DNA from: Levilactobacillus enshiensis
Lineage (GTDB): Bacteria > Bacillota > Bacilli > Lactobacillales > Lactobacillaceae
Direction: 5' to 3'
Assembly: GCF_007115095.1 (NCBI RefSeq)
Contig: NZ_SULH01000001.1
Span: forward strand, 291,409 to 355,408
DNA length: 64,000 nucleotides
How positions within the stretch are numbered: position 1 is the stretch's first letter; each line of letters starts with the position of its first letter. Both the position numbers and the translations under genes were made by a program. Positions 7,965 to 17,208 of the stretch are shown piece after piece. The notes under the pieces are model-generated. The model was not told the DNA's origin and did not search any database. It worked only from the letters and a program-made list of their open reading frames with translations.

Positions 7965-8312
7965 TTAGCTCGCAAAGATGCGAATGGCCCGGTAGATGTT
8001 GTACAGATAGAGGCCAATGCTAATGAGAATGAGCAGCGCGGTTACTAGGAAACTGCCGCCGACTAGTAGGCGACTGTCGACGCTGGTGAAAATGGATAAG
8101 CCGCCTAAGCTTAACATGAAGACAATGAAGCTGATAAAGGGAAGTAGCTGGAGGAAAAGGGCATGCCGCGCTGACCGGCGAATGTCTGGCGCTAATGGGG
8201 TAAATGCACTAGTGATGAGGACAAGTAGCGGAAACCCAACGGGCATGAAGATGACACTAAGATAATTAAGACCGTTGATGACACGGTGTTCGGGTTGAAT
8301 GGTGGGGTGCAA
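7965..8312 (-). CDS. DUF4870 (Tic20-like) membrane protein
   Basis: About 115 residues if started at TTG 8312, which has GGAGG eight bases upstream; the longer open frame has no such site. Three hydrophobic segments and the pattern HRVINGLNYLS, PLLVLI and ARHALFLQLLPF fit the DUF4870 family, small membrane proteins of unknown role. It ends about 60 bp from repeat E2. A start at an upstream TTG/GTG cannot be excluded. Confidence 0.6.
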   Translation of the reverse strand: MHPTIQPEHRVINGLNYLSVIFMPVGFPLLVLITSAFTPLAPDIRRSARHALFLQLLPFISFIVFMLSLGGLSIFTSVDSRLLVGGSFLVTALLILISIGLYLYNIYRAIRIFAS

Positions 8313-8401
8313 GGCAGCCACCTCCGTTTCATTAAGATTGTTTCTATACAGTCTAGGGGATTTCTCAACCAGAGTAAAGCTATTCGACCATAACCGTACA
8401 A

Positions 8402-8430
8402 AAAAGGCGTTCGCCTGGCGAACGCCTTTT
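8402..8430. terminator. Intrinsic terminator
   Basis: A near-perfect 14-bp inverted repeat with A and T flanks (AAAAGGCGTTCGCC). It follows the nucleoside hydrolase gene on the minus strand; a second hairpin at about 8466-8500 lies between. Confidence 0.85.
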
Positions 8431-8530
8431 CTCTGAGGCATAAACCGTTTTACCACCACGGATTAACCGCTGGCCCATCCACACAGGATGGGGGTAGCGG
8501 TCAATCAGGGGAGATCATGTCGATTTAAGT

Positions 8531-9490
8531 CTACTTGTTAGCTTTGAACAGAGCAGTTAAGTAGTTCATGAAGACCTTGAGGTAACGGTCCTTGTCGACC
8601 ATTACGGCAACCTTAACGTTCGTAGGTTCGTTCAGACGGTTATCGTCACCGATAGTCCGGCCGTAGGTTTCCTTGTTGTAGTTAACCACCATGTTCAAGT
8701 CAATCGTGGTAACGAAGCTAGGGTCCAAAGCAACCCCAACAGCTAGTGGGTCATGCAAAGCACAGCCACCCAAGTTGTCGTTGAATTGCTTGTAGGCTTC
8801 GATGTAGTAGTCAACGATGTCGGCAAACTTTTCACCGGCAACGGTGCCTAAGTCACGCCATTGTTGGGTTTCCTTCTTGGTTAAGAGGGTCCGCAACGTG
8901 ACATCCAACCCAACCATAGTAGAGTGAAGTGGGCTAGTCAAAACGGCGTTAGCGGCTTCAGCATCTTGGTTGATGTTGGCTTCAGCGTAAGCAGTAACGT
9001 TACCAGGCATGGTCAGGGCACCACCCATGAAGGTCATATTGCCGATTTCGTGGGCAATTTCTGGGGCCTTCTTCAAAGCAGCAGCTAAGTTGGTCATTGG
9101 ACCAGTTGGAACTAAGGTCAGATCCTTACCGTACTTATGTGCAGCGTCGATGATGAAATCAACACCGGATTCTTTTTCGATGGCACGGGTTGGTTCTGGC
9201 AATTCAACTTCACCGATCCCGTTTTGACCGTGAATGTTTGCACTAACTTCCATGCGGTCGAAGTGATCTGAAGTTGATGAATGACTTTCACCTAAGTATA
9301 CTGGAATGTCGGTATGGCCCAATAATTCCAAAATCTTCAATGCGTTTTGGCCACCGGCTTCAACGACAACGTTGCCGTAAGAGCCAACGATCCCGATTAA
9401 GTCGACATCAGGAGCACCTAATGCGTAAGCGATTGCAAGTGAATCGTCAATACCAGTATCCAAGTCCAAAATCATTTTGCGTTTTGCCAT
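8531..9490 (-). CDS. Inosine-uridine preferring nucleoside hydrolase
   Basis: 319 residues, normal length for the family. The N-terminal ILDLDTGIDD (residues 7-16) is the DTDxGxDD calcium-binding signature that defines these enzymes, which split ribonucleosides into base and ribose in the cytoplasm. VPTGPMTNLA, FMGGA and a late HDP (HDPLAVGVAL) supply other active-site residues. The start has a GGGGAG site upstream. It is monocistronic. Its promoter holds a 13/14 match to a catabolite-responsive element inside the spacer, so repression by CcpA on preferred sugars is expected. Confidence 0.9.
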   Translation of the reverse strand: MAKRKMILDLDTGIDDSLAIAYALGAPDVDLIGIVGSYGNVVVEAGGQNALKILELLGHTDIPVYLGESHSSTSDHFDRMEVSANIHGQNGIGEVELPEPTRAIEKESGVDFIIDAAHKYGKDLTLVPTGPMTNLAAALKKAPEIAHEIGNMTFMGGALTMPGNVTAYAEANINQDAEAANAVLTSPLHSTMVGLDVTLRTLLTKKETQQWRDLGTVAGEKFADIVDYYIEAYKQFNDNLGGCALHDPLAVGVALDPSFVTTIDLNMVVNYNKETYGRTIGDDNRLNEPTNVKVAVMVDKDRYLKVFMNYLTALFKANK

Positions 9491-9540
9491 GATATATTGT
9501 CTCCCCTTTGATTCTTATTTAAGCTATAAAGCCTACTCTA

Positions 9541-9569
9541 ACTATAATGTAACTGGTTACATTTAGCAA
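9541..9569 (-). promoter_or_regulatory. Promoter with cre site in the spacer
   Basis: On the minus strand TTGCTA (9564-9569), 17 bp, TATAGT (9541-9546). The spacer holds TGTAACCAGTTACA (9548-9561), a perfect 6-bp inverted repeat that matches the cre consensus at 13 of 14 positions. Binding there would block RNA polymerase. Confidence 0.75.
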
Positions 9570-9824
9570 GCTCACTCGCACACCAAGTTGAAGCTGACCC
9601 GACTTCAAGGTAAGATAGGGAACAGGTTTAACGGGCATTGTTGGCTAGCCATGGCCTGAAAAAAATAATTGATGGCGCTAGTGGGTACTCAGAGAAGGCT
9701 GGAAGTTGGGCGTCAGATGGGACCGACAGAAAAAATAGTCAGTCCAGCTAGCCGGCAAGCTGGGCTAATTAACTTGCTCAGCGTCATACTTGGTCGGTGC
9801 CTTTGCTCGTCAAATTAGGGATGA

Positions 9825-10000
9825 GAAAAGTTTAGTCAGTAAGTACACTTCTTACTGACTTAGTCGAAAACGTAGACGCGGGTCTTGCGAGACTTCAAGT
9901 GGTGTTCGCACCACCTGCCAGCCGGTAAGGCGACACAACTACCAGGTTGCCTAGTGTTGGCGGCAATGTTGTGGTGTGAACAGGTATGACCGGTGTTACG
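9825..10000 (-). repeat. Repeat copy E12, diverged module B only
   Basis: A diverged module B in minus orientation without module A. The hairpin with CAGTAAG/CTTACTG arms survives, and a C/A mismatch of the standard copies is here a proper T-A pair. The GGTGCGAACAC segment is kept. The rest of the 9570-10040 gap shows no gene. Confidence 0.65.
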
Positions 10001-10040
10001 TTAACTAAATTAAAAGAAGCGATGAAGGGGGATTAAGGTA

Positions 10041-11084
10041 ATGGCCGATAAAGAGACCGTAAAACCGTTCAAGCGACGGTTTCAATACCATAATCATTTA
10101 TTAGATGATGCAACCAAGGAAATGAACGAGTGGACTGGTGAGAATAAGGTCGTCGAGATTCACTTGTTCTCCATGTTTACAGAAGTTTTTAAGCCGCACG
10201 ACCTTGATGATGCCGAGGCCTTATTTATTGTCGGCACCAAAGAAACCACGCCCTCACTGGAAGCCGTTTCGGCGGCACCAGTGAAGCCCTGGCTATTTTC
10301 ACGGGTCTTTGCGTTGCTCGGGGCCAGTTTTGTCTTACTGGCCATGTTGTTTCTGGTCTTCCGCAGTAACAATGCGGTTCCTGGCATGATTTTCATCGGG
10401 TCGTTGACCGTACCATTTGCCCTGTTGATCATGTTTTTTGAAATTAACGTTTTCCGCAATATTTCGGTCTATCAGTTAATGACGGTCTTCTTGGTCGGCG
10501 GGATTCTTTCCCTGGTCGCCACGATGATTTTGTACTCCCTGATTCCATCGGGAAATGGGACCTCGTGGGAGTCGGCGTTGATCGTTGGCTTCATTGAAGA
10601 GACCGCCAAGATGCTGGTGATTGCAGCCTTCATTAATCGGTTCCATCTGAACTATATTTTTAATGGCTTATTGGTGGGAGCTGCTATTGGCGCCGGGTTT
10701 GCGGTCTTTGAGACGGCCGGTTACACCGGTCAGTACGGACTGGTCACATTACTGATGCGCAGTTGGCAAGCCATCGGCACCCATACGATTTGGTCAGCAA
10801 TCATGGGAGCCGCGATTATTTTGGCTAAAGAGGGCCATCAACCCGTGACTAGAAGTAGCATGGTCAAGCCGAAATTTCTACGCTTCTACTTGCTAGCAGT
10901 GGCCTTGCACGCCATCTGGGATTGGAACGCGCCCTTTGCGTTGCTCGACATTCTTTACCTCCAGCAGTGGCTGTTGATTGCCATCGGGTGGGTCGCCATC
11001 TTCGTTTTGATCAATGCCGGTCTGCGTGAAGCGCGGACGTTACAGGGGCAGCGTATCCTCAAACGCACTCAGCTGGGCGGATAG
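10041..11084 (+). CDS. PrsW-family intramembrane metalloprotease
   Basis: 347 residues with about eight membrane segments after a roughly 80-residue cytoplasmic N-terminus. Signature motifs are GFIEETAKM (near residue 192), AAIGAGFAVFE, GTHTIWSAI and ALHAIWDW, the Glu and His residues proposed to bind metal in PrsW proteins. Bacillus PrsW cleaves an anti-sigma factor; the target here is unknown. The ATG has a GGGGG-containing site upstream. Its last 16 bp overlap the convergent DUF915-like gene. Confidence 0.85.
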   Translation: MADKETVKPFKRRFQYHNHLLDDATKEMNEWTGENKVVEIHLFSMFTEVFKPHDLDDAEALFIVGTKETTPSLEAVSAAPVKPWLFSRVFALLGASFVLLAMLFLVFRSNNAVPGMIFIGSLTVPFALLIMFFEINVFRNISVYQLMTVFLVGGILSLVATMILYSLIPSGNGTSWESALIVGFIEETAKMLVIAAFINRFHLNYIFNGLLVGAAIGAGFAVFETAGYTGQYGLVTLLMRSWQAIGTHTIWSAIMGAAIILAKEGHQPVTRSSMVKPKFLRFYLLAVALHAIWDWNAPFALLDILYLQQWLLIAIGWVAIFVLINAGLREARTLQGQRILKRTQLGG

Positions 11085-11824
11085 AGGAAACGAATGACTT
11101 TGACATCGAGTTGGGGATTTTCATGTAATAGAGAATGCTGCGTTTGCCAAACGGGGCCACGGACCGCTTCATAGTGGTAACTGCCAACGCGGCCAGCGAC
11201 CAGCCGCCGCATGGGGGTGACCGTGTTCGCTGGGACCTCGCTGTCGTTGCCCACATTTTCGATTTCACCGGCTAAATTAAGAATGTGCAGTTGCGGATAG
11301 TGGTACCTTAGCGGCTGGCGTTCGGGAAAATCGGCACCAATGCAGACCAAGCGGCTAACGGTTACGGGCGCTTGGGGCCGGTGATTCAAATAGTCATAGG
11401 CAATCGTTCCCCCCGAGGAGTGGCCGACAAAGTTGACGTGGGTGATGCCGTAGCGGTCGTGGAGTTGGTCAAGCACGGTGATCAACTGACGCGACTGGCG
11501 CAGAGCGTGCGTGTTATCCTTAAAGATAACGGGAATGAGCGCGTTCGTGGTGATGGCGTGATGCTGTTGCCAGGTGACCCGACCGTTCTGACTGACGTGT
11601 GCGGTTAGAGGAAATGACGCAAGGTGGGGTCGGTCTAGGCTTAACACCATACTGCGCATGGAGAGCCAGGCACCACTATTTCCCGGCAAAAAGAGGGTCG
11701 CCGTGTGGGTCTGGGGGACGCGAACTTGGTTCATAACTTGCCAACGACTGTGCCACCACCACCCGAGACCGCTCAGTACAATTAAAATTGTCATTAAAAC
11801 GGTGAGACCGCGACGATGCTTCAC
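11069..11824 (-). CDS. DUF915-like alpha/beta hydrolase, signal-anchored
   Basis: About 251 residues from GTG 11824, which has AGGAGG eight bases upstream; three more codons are open before it. An N-terminal hydrophobic segment (about residues 7-25) anchors or exports it. LFLPGNSGA forms the oxyanion region, and GHSSGG near residue 140 is the nucleophile elbow. It is a distant relative of the hydrolase at 4.7-5.5 kb. Substrate unknown. Its 3' end overlaps prsW convergently by 16 bp. Confidence 0.75.
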   Translation of the reverse strand: MKHRRGLTVLMTILIVLSGLGWWWHSRWQVMNQVRVPQTHTATLFLPGNSGAWLSMRSMVLSLDRPHLASFPLTAHVSQNGRVTWQQHHAITTNALIPVIFKDNTHALRQSRQLITVLDQLHDRYGITHVNFVGHSSGGTIAYDYLNHRPQAPVTVSRLVCIGADFPERQPLRYHYPQLHILNLAGEIENVGNDSEVPANTVTPMRRLVAGRVGSYHYEAVRGPVWQTQHSLLHENPQLDVKVIRFLYPPS

Positions 11825-11864
11825 GGTGACCACCTCCTAAAAATTTAGAATGGAGTCTTTGATC

Positions 11865-12857
11865 ATGACGGAAAATTACGATATTACCATTGTTGGTGGC
11901 GGCCCTGCTGGCATGTTTGCGGCCTTTTACGCTGGTATGCATAATGCCAAGACACAGGTCGTGGAAAGTCTTGCGGAACTCGGTGGTCAAATCAACGCGT
12001 TGTATCCTGAAAAAACGATTTTAGACGTTGCCGGCTTACCAGCGGTTAAGGGCCGTGATTTAGTCGCCGCTCAGCAAGAACAGCTCAAGCAATTTCCGTT
12101 AACGATTAAGACGGGCGCAGCTGTTACCAATATTACACCGAATGAAGCGGGCTTCACAGTCACGACAGCTAAAGAGACGAGCCAGACGCGTGCCGTCATC
12201 ATTGCGGTGGGAAATGGTGCGTTTACGCCCCGGAAATTAAACGTGGCTGGGGCGGATGCCTTTACCGGTAAGCAGCTTTTTTACAGCGCGCGGGACTTGG
12301 AAACGTTCCGTGATCAAAACGTGATGGTTGCTGGCGGTGGCGACGCGGCGATTGACCAAGCCTTAATGTTAGAGCCGGTTGCCAAATCAGTGACGTTGCT
12401 TCACCGGCGCGCACAGTTCCGTGGGTTGGCACACATGGTCGACCTCTTGAACGCGTCCACGGTCAACGTGAAGACGCCATACCTGATTCGGGACCTGCAG
12501 GCGGCTGGTGACCAACTCGATGTTATTTTGAAGCCAGTGGGCGCCGACGCGGAGCCGGTCCATCAGATTGTTGATAAGTTGGTCGTGAGCTACGGGTTCA
12601 CCGCCGACCACCACGCCTTGGATGCTTGGGACGTAGATTTGGCAGAAGACCACCGACTGATTGCGGTGGACAGCACTATGGCCACCAATGTTGACGGAAT
12701 CTACGCCATTGGTGATGGGGTCATGTATCCTGGCAAACAACCGCTGATTGCAACGGGGTATGGTGAGGCGCCCGTCGCAGTTCAAGCCATCATGAGCAAA
12801 TTTTTCCCAGATCGTCGGGGTCCGGTTCACAGTACCTCCCTGACCACTAAACAATAG
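11865..12857 (+). CDS. Ferredoxin--NADP(+) reductase, thioredoxin-reductase-like
   Basis: 330 residues from ATG 11865, preferred because GGAG lies nine bases upstream (an earlier ATG at 11850 overlaps that GGAG). The FAD-binding GGGPAG at residues 11-16, the NADPH-binding AGGGDAAID near 155 and the C-terminal AIGDG fit the YumC-type group. The CxxC redox pair of true thioredoxin reductase is absent, so it should pass electrons between NADPH and ferredoxin or flavodoxin. It is monocistronic with a terminator at 12878-12924. Confidence 0.88.
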   Translation: MTENYDITIVGGGPAGMFAAFYAGMHNAKTQVVESLAELGGQINALYPEKTILDVAGLPAVKGRDLVAAQQEQLKQFPLTIKTGAAVTNITPNEAGFTVTTAKETSQTRAVIIAVGNGAFTPRKLNVAGADAFTGKQLFYSARDLETFRDQNVMVAGGGDAAIDQALMLEPVAKSVTLLHRRAQFRGLAHMVDLLNASTVNVKTPYLIRDLQAAGDQLDVILKPVGADAEPVHQIVDKLVVSYGFTADHHALDAWDVDLAEDHRLIAVDSTMATNVDGIYAIGDGVMYPGKQPLIATGYGEAPVAVQAIMSKFFPDRRGPVHSTSLTTKQ

Positions 12858-12877
12858 AACAGTTTCGGCTAAACACC

Positions 12878-12924
12878 AAAGAAGCTGACCCTTCGATTTA
12901 AAGATCGAACGGCCAGCTTCTTTA
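12878..12924 (+). terminator. Intrinsic terminator
   Basis: Stem AAAGAAGCTG...CAGCTTCTTT, extended inside by TTCGAT/ATCGAA, followed by T residues, about 20 bp after the reductase gene. Confidence 0.85.
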
Positions 12925-12988
12925 TATCCCCAGCAATCGAATGTTAGAAGCGGCTGATACAATAGCCACCCCAATATTGTCTAGGTTG

Positions 12989-13446
12989 TCCGCCTTACCG
13001 TTCACCAAATTTGGACCGGAACGCGGTGGGCAGGACGGTCAAAGCCTGAGGAGCGGTCTTTGACCTCGCTTTGAGCCGGAAAGTTCACTGTCTCAAAGTC
13101 GCCATTTTTCAAGCAGATCATTTGAAAAATCCCACGGCTAGGTCCAAATTTGGCTCACTCTCGGCTACGTGACCGATTAGCAATTATGGTAGCGGATAGC
13201 GGGATTTAACCGTAGCGAACTTTAACAGCATGTTACTGCTAAGAACGAACGTAACCGGAGGAGGCCAGAGATGGAGGTAGCTGTGACGACGGTGTTGACC
13301 GGGTTGGGCTTTGACGCGGTCTACAGCGTGGGACGCGTTTGGAAACTGACGACCCTTGTCAGGTTTCAAACCGAACCGGAGGACCGCTTCTCAGGCCGCA
13401 GGTGGTCCCCACAGACGCCGGAATCTCTGGCAGCCGCAGGTGACCT
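12989..13446 (+). repeat. Repeat copy E3, C-A-prime subfamily
   Basis: Second subfamily of the structured repeat. Module C is closed by a perfect 13-bp helix CCAAATTTGGACC (13005-13017) with its complement (13141-13153). It holds hairpins GGTCAAAG/CTTTGACC, CTTTGAG/CTCAAAG and ATTTTTCAA/TTGAAAAAT. Module A-prime follows, closed by GCCAGAGAT (13264-13272) with ATCTCTGGC (13423-13431), and holds the 13-of-14-pair hairpin 13337-13350 with 13358-13371. An ORF of 64 codons starts at ATG 13271 behind GGAGGAGG. Confidence 0.85.
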
Positions 13447-13496
13447 CCTCGACTATTTAAATTAACCAGCACTGTTAGCTAAAGTGAGTAGAGACT

Positions 13497-13529
13497 AAAA
13501 AGTCGCCCAGCAAGAGCTAGGCGACTTTT
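13497..13529. terminator. Intrinsic terminator of the LTA synthase gene
   Basis: Stem AAAAGTCGCC/GGCGACTTTT with A and T flanks, next to the minus-strand stop codon at 13538. Confidence 0.88.
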
Positions 13530-13537
13530 GTAGGTGC

Positions 13538-15670
13538 TTATTTACCACTGGTGTCATCTTGGTTGGTGATCTTGATCCGGTTGGAATCGGTCGTCTTGTG
13601 GCCGAGTTCAGGTGCGTTCGTTTTGTAGAACGGCTGCGTGGATTTGTCACCATTTCTGGAGAAGAGGCTGGTTGATTTCAAGCCCAGTTTCTTCTCGAGC
13701 TTCTCTTCCTTTTCGAGACCGTCGGAGTAATTGTAGTCCGATGGGTCGACATCCGTGAAGCCCTTAGGATGGAAGAAACGCAGGAGGTTCTTTTGGTTGA
13801 GCGAGTCGGAGAAATTCAACCCTTGATTGACGTGCTTTTGCATCTTATCGATTTTTTTCTTTAGCGCGCCAGTGGGGTGAATTTCTTGTTGTGTCTTGTT
13901 ACTATAAATACTGCCATCGACCGAAGTGTAATCTGGGCTGACCCAGTCACGGTTACGGAAAGCGACGACCTGATTGTGTTCCTTCGAGAAGAGGTCAGTC
14001 CCGAATTGAATGTACTTCTTAGAGTTCATTCCCATCAGGTGCATGAGGGTTGGCAACACGTCGATTTCACCGCCGTATGTGTGTTCAACTTTCCCTTTCT
14101 TGTAGCCAGGCATGTTAAACATCAACGGGACCCGCTGGAGTTGTGCGTTGTCGTAATCGTCCCAATCGTCGGGGTTGACGCCCAGTAATTTCGCTAGACT
14201 CTTATTGGAAGAGTTGGAAATGCCATAGTGATCCCCGTAGATCATGACCAGTGAATTCTTAGCCAAGCCGGATTTCTTCAGGTAGGCGTAGAATTCCTTG
14301 ATGGACTGATCGAGGTAGTGGGCCGTCTTGAAGTAGTTGTCAACAGTCTTATCACCGGTATTCGGCGTCTTAAAGCTCGAATCTTCCTGATCAAGGGTGA
14401 ACGGGAAGTGGTTCGTGACAGTCAGATATTTCACATAAAAGGGTTGTTGTAAATGCTGCAGGTACTTCACGGAATCGTTGAACAATAGCTTATCCTTTAA
14501 GCCATAACCCAGCGATTTATCACCAGAAGTATCGTAGTAGCTGGCATCGAAGAAGTACTGATAGCCAAGATTCTTGTAGGTATTGCTCCGGTTCCAGAAG
14601 CTGGCAACGTTCCCGTGGAAGACCGCGGTCGAGTAACCAGCTTGATCAAAGATCGCCGGTGCCGCCTGGAAGGTGTTGTCATTTCCCAGTTGCGTAAAGA
14701 GCGATCCCTGTGGTAGCCCAAACGTCCCGGTTTCCAACATTGTTTCGGCGTCGGAAGTCTTGCCTTGACCGACTTCATGGAAGAAGTTGTCGAAGCTATA
14801 CGTGGACTTACTCTTATAGAGTTTGTTCAGGAACGGCGTGACTTCTTGGCCGTTGATCTTCTTGTTGATCAAGAATTGCTGGAAGCTTTCTAGGTGAATA
14901 ATGATGACGTTTTTCTTCTTGGCAACGCCGTAGAGTTTCTTGTCTGGGGCGGCGTAATTTTTGTGCACGTATTTGAGAATACCGGTCAACTCAGACTTCT
15001 TGGCGTGTGATCGGAGTTCGCTGGTGTGACCAGACTTGATGCCATCGTAAACGGTGAAGGCATCGAGTCCCAGGTATTTTACCACGTAGGTCCGGTCAAA
15101 CGTCCGCGTCAGGAGTTGTGGGCGATCCATTTCCCCCAGCGTCAAGTTGACGGAGAACGCTAATAACGCGGCTGAGGTGACGGCTAGGCCCACCCGTTTG
15201 TTAACGGGACGCGGATCAATGTAGATGCGCCGTGTTGCAATGAGCGCGAGCACGACGACCAGGTCGAGCCAGAATAAAATGTCATGCGGTGAGGTCAGTG
15301 CCAGCGAACTACCAGACAGCCCCTGGTCAACCTTGGAATAGCCCAGCACCGTGCTAACGGTCATGAAATCGGTGAATTCCCGGAAATAGATGACGTTTAT
15401 GTACAGCAGCAGGGTGTTGAGAATATCAATTAAAAATAAAAAGGGATAAAAGAACCGTGCCCGCTTGAAGTAGAGGGCTAACCCGAAGAGCAGAATAGTC
15501 GTTGCGAGGGGGTTCAGTAAGAGAATCAGAAACTGAAATGGATCGCTTAAATTAAGCTTGAAGTCGACGAAATAGGCGACTAGAGTTTTTAGCCAAAACA
15601 GGACGACCATTAAGGTCACAAAGCCCATCCGGGTTCCTGTCCTGGCCCAGATCCTTTTGAAACGTTCCAC
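13538..15670 (-). CDS. ltaS: Lipoteichoic acid synthase
   Basis: About 710 residues. Five N-terminal membrane helices (first ~190 residues) are followed by an extracellular sulfatase-fold domain. IIHLESFQQF carries the metal-binding Glu and GQGKTSDAE the catalytic Thr; YGDHYG and VFHGN supply other metal and substrate residues. The enzyme polymerises glycerol phosphate from phosphatidylglycerol to build lipoteichoic acid. I prefer GTG 15670, with AAGGAG nine bases upstream, over the ATG at 15709, since an extended -10 element (TGGTAAAAT) ends just before 15709. The hydrophilic Lys/Ser/Asp-rich tail is longer than in Staphylococcus. Confidence 0.9.
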   Translation of the reverse strand: MERFKRIWARTGTRMGFVTLMVVLFWLKTLVAYFVDFKLNLSDPFQFLILLLNPLATTILLFGLALYFKRARFFYPFLFLIDILNTLLLYINVIYFREFTDFMTVSTVLGYSKVDQGLSGSSLALTSPHDILFWLDLVVVLALIATRRIYIDPRPVNKRVGLAVTSAALLAFSVNLTLGEMDRPQLLTRTFDRTYVVKYLGLDAFTVYDGIKSGHTSELRSHAKKSELTGILKYVHKNYAAPDKKLYGVAKKKNVIIIHLESFQQFLINKKINGQEVTPFLNKLYKSKSTYSFDNFFHEVGQGKTSDAETMLETGTFGLPQGSLFTQLGNDNTFQAAPAIFDQAGYSTAVFHGNVASFWNRSNTYKNLGYQYFFDASYYDTSGDKSLGYGLKDKLLFNDSVKYLQHLQQPFYVKYLTVTNHFPFTLDQEDSSFKTPNTGDKTVDNYFKTAHYLDQSIKEFYAYLKKSGLAKNSLVMIYGDHYGISNSSNKSLAKLLGVNPDDWDDYDNAQLQRVPLMFNMPGYKKGKVEHTYGGEIDVLPTLMHLMGMNSKKYIQFGTDLFSKEHNQVVAFRNRDWVSPDYTSVDGSIYSNKTQQEIHPTGALKKKIDKMQKHVNQGLNFSDSLNQKNLLRFFHPKGFTDVDPSDYNYSDGLEKEEKLEKKLGLKSTSLFSRNGDKSTQPFYKTNAPELGHKTTDSNRIKITNQDDTSGK

Positions 15671-16003
15671 GATATTTCGCTCCTTCATTAACACCTGTAA
15701 TCGTCTCATTTTACCATAGATAGATTAACTATCCTAAAAGCTGGCCACCTTAGGATGATTGGCCAAACCGCAGTTGCCGCGATTGTTACCAATCGGTCAG
15801 CCTAGCTAATCGACCTATGGATAATAAAAAAGACATTTTGTCTATCCTAGCAAACAACCGCCTGTGCTGGCAACTTTTGACCGAAGTTTAGGAAAACTTT
15901 AAGTCGGATTGTCAAATTGTAACCGCTACCTTAGCATTCTTTGGTACACTAGAGCTAAAGGTTGAACGGACCTGATGACGATTTAGGAAAGGTGTGGCGT
16001 TAA

Positions 16004-16669
16004 ATGGATAAGCAAGTAACCTTATACGTAGTACGGCATGGTCAAACGTACTTTAACATCTATAATAAGTTGCAGGGATGGAGTAATTCACCGCTGACCG
16101 CGGCAGGTATCGCGGACGCTAAGAGTGCCGGTGAACGGCTCAGCGACGTCCAGTTTGCAGCGGCCTACTGCAGTGACACAACTCGGGCGGAACAGACGGC
16201 ACGGACCATTTTAGCGGCCAATCAGTCCCAACCAGCAGCGCAATTGACCACGGCACCGTTCTTTAGAGAAGAATTTTACGGTTATTATGAAGGGACTGAC
16301 ATGGCACAGGCGTGGTACGTGGCTGGTGCGCCACATGGTGTCCCTACCTTTAAGGACATTGAAGAGAAGTATTCGATCGGCAAGGCCAAGGATTTCTTAA
16401 AGGAAGCCGATCCGTTCCACCAGGCTGAAAATAACGCCGAGTATTGGGCACGGGTGGACCAAGGCTTTGACTTGATTCGCCACAATCCGGCGGTTCACGA
16501 TGGGGATAACGTCTTGATGATCAGTCACGGCAACACGTTGTTGAGTTTGATGGAACGTTATGGCCAAAATCAGTTCGACTTGAGCGTTCGGCCAGCCAAT
16601 GGGAGCTTGACCAAGCTGTTATTGACACCAGATGACATTCAGGTTCTGAGTTACAATCAAAAAGATTAG
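16004..16669 (+). CDS. Histidine phosphatase family protein (phosphoglycerate-mutase-like)
   Basis: 221 residues. VVRHGQT at residues 9-15 is the phosphohistidine RHG motif. SDTTRAEQTA and a second catalytic His in ISHGNTL near residue 176 complete the branch-1 active site. Many lactobacilli carry several such proteins; most are phosphatases with broad substrates rather than glycolytic mutases. A good AGGAAAGG ribosome-binding site precedes the ATG. The GNAT gene follows after 16 bp, probably in one transcript. Confidence 0.85.
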   Translation: MDKQVTLYVVRHGQTYFNIYNKLQGWSNSPLTAAGIADAKSAGERLSDVQFAAAYCSDTTRAEQTARTILAANQSQPAAQLTTAPFFREEFYGYYEGTDMAQAWYVAGAPHGVPTFKDIEEKYSIGKAKDFLKEADPFHQAENNAEYWARVDQGFDLIRHNPAVHDGDNVLMISHGNTLLSLMERYGQNQFDLSVRPANGSLTKLLLTPDDIQVLSYNQKD

Positions 16670-16685
16670 AAATGAGGTTGGTTTG

Positions 16686-17120
16686 ATGGAATGTAGAATG
16701 GCATGGGGGAAATTAAATCCTTGTTACGACGATGCGTTGGCAATTCGCAAGGAAGTCTTTATCGGTGAACAGGGGATCGACCCGAAAATTGAGTTAGACG
16801 GCACCGATGAGGATAAGATGCATTACGTGGGTTACGTGGACGATAAGCCCGTCACGACCGCACGCATTGATATGCTCGGTGGTAACCGGGTCAAGATTCA
16901 ACGAGTCGCTACGGTGGCCAGTGCTCGTAAGCACGGATACGCCGGAGAATTGATCAAGCAGATCATCAAGGACGCCAAGAGCTCGGATGTCGCGCACATC
17001 GAATTGGACGCCCAGTTGACGGCATTAGCGTTCTATGAAGAACTCGGCTTCAAACCAGTGGGGGAACCCTTTGAAGAAGCGGGAATCCAACACCGAACGG
17101 TTGCCTATCAGGAAGACTAA
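16686..17120 (+). CDS. GNAT-family N-acetyltransferase
   Basis: 144 residues, starting at ATG 16686. The fold signature runs through IRKEVFIGEQGI near the start, VKIQRVATVASARKHGYAGE (beta-4 and acetyl-CoA pyrophosphate loop, the R/Q-x-x-G-x-G/A type) and LDAQLTALAFYEELGF near the end. This resembles the ElaA/YjcF group. The substrate is not predictable. It is the second gene after the histidine phosphatase and is followed by a terminator at 17172-17208. Confidence 0.85.
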   Translation: MECRMAWGKLNPCYDDALAIRKEVFIGEQGIDPKIELDGTDEDKMHYVGYVDDKPVTTARIDMLGGNRVKIQRVATVASARKHGYAGELIKQIIKDAKSSDVAHIELDAQLTALAFYEELGFKPVGEPFEEAGIQHRTVAYQED

Positions 17121-17171
17121 ATTAGTCGATTGTGCTGAGGTTAATAGTCGACCAATAGTCATTTGGCTCGC

Positions 17172-17208
17172 AAAGGGCGTCTGGGAGTTTTGACCCAGAC
17201 GCTCTTTT
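17172..17208 (+). terminator. Intrinsic terminator
   Basis: AAAGGGCGTCTGGG pairs with CCCAGACGCTCTTT (one G-T wobble), then T residues. Confidence 0.88.

Noticed and set aside
15951-15975. GCTAAAGGTTGAACGGACCTGATG resembling a repeat terminal end before the phosphatase gene
   Set aside because: Only the first 13 bases match and no module B or A sequence follows; could be a relic, but support is too thin.
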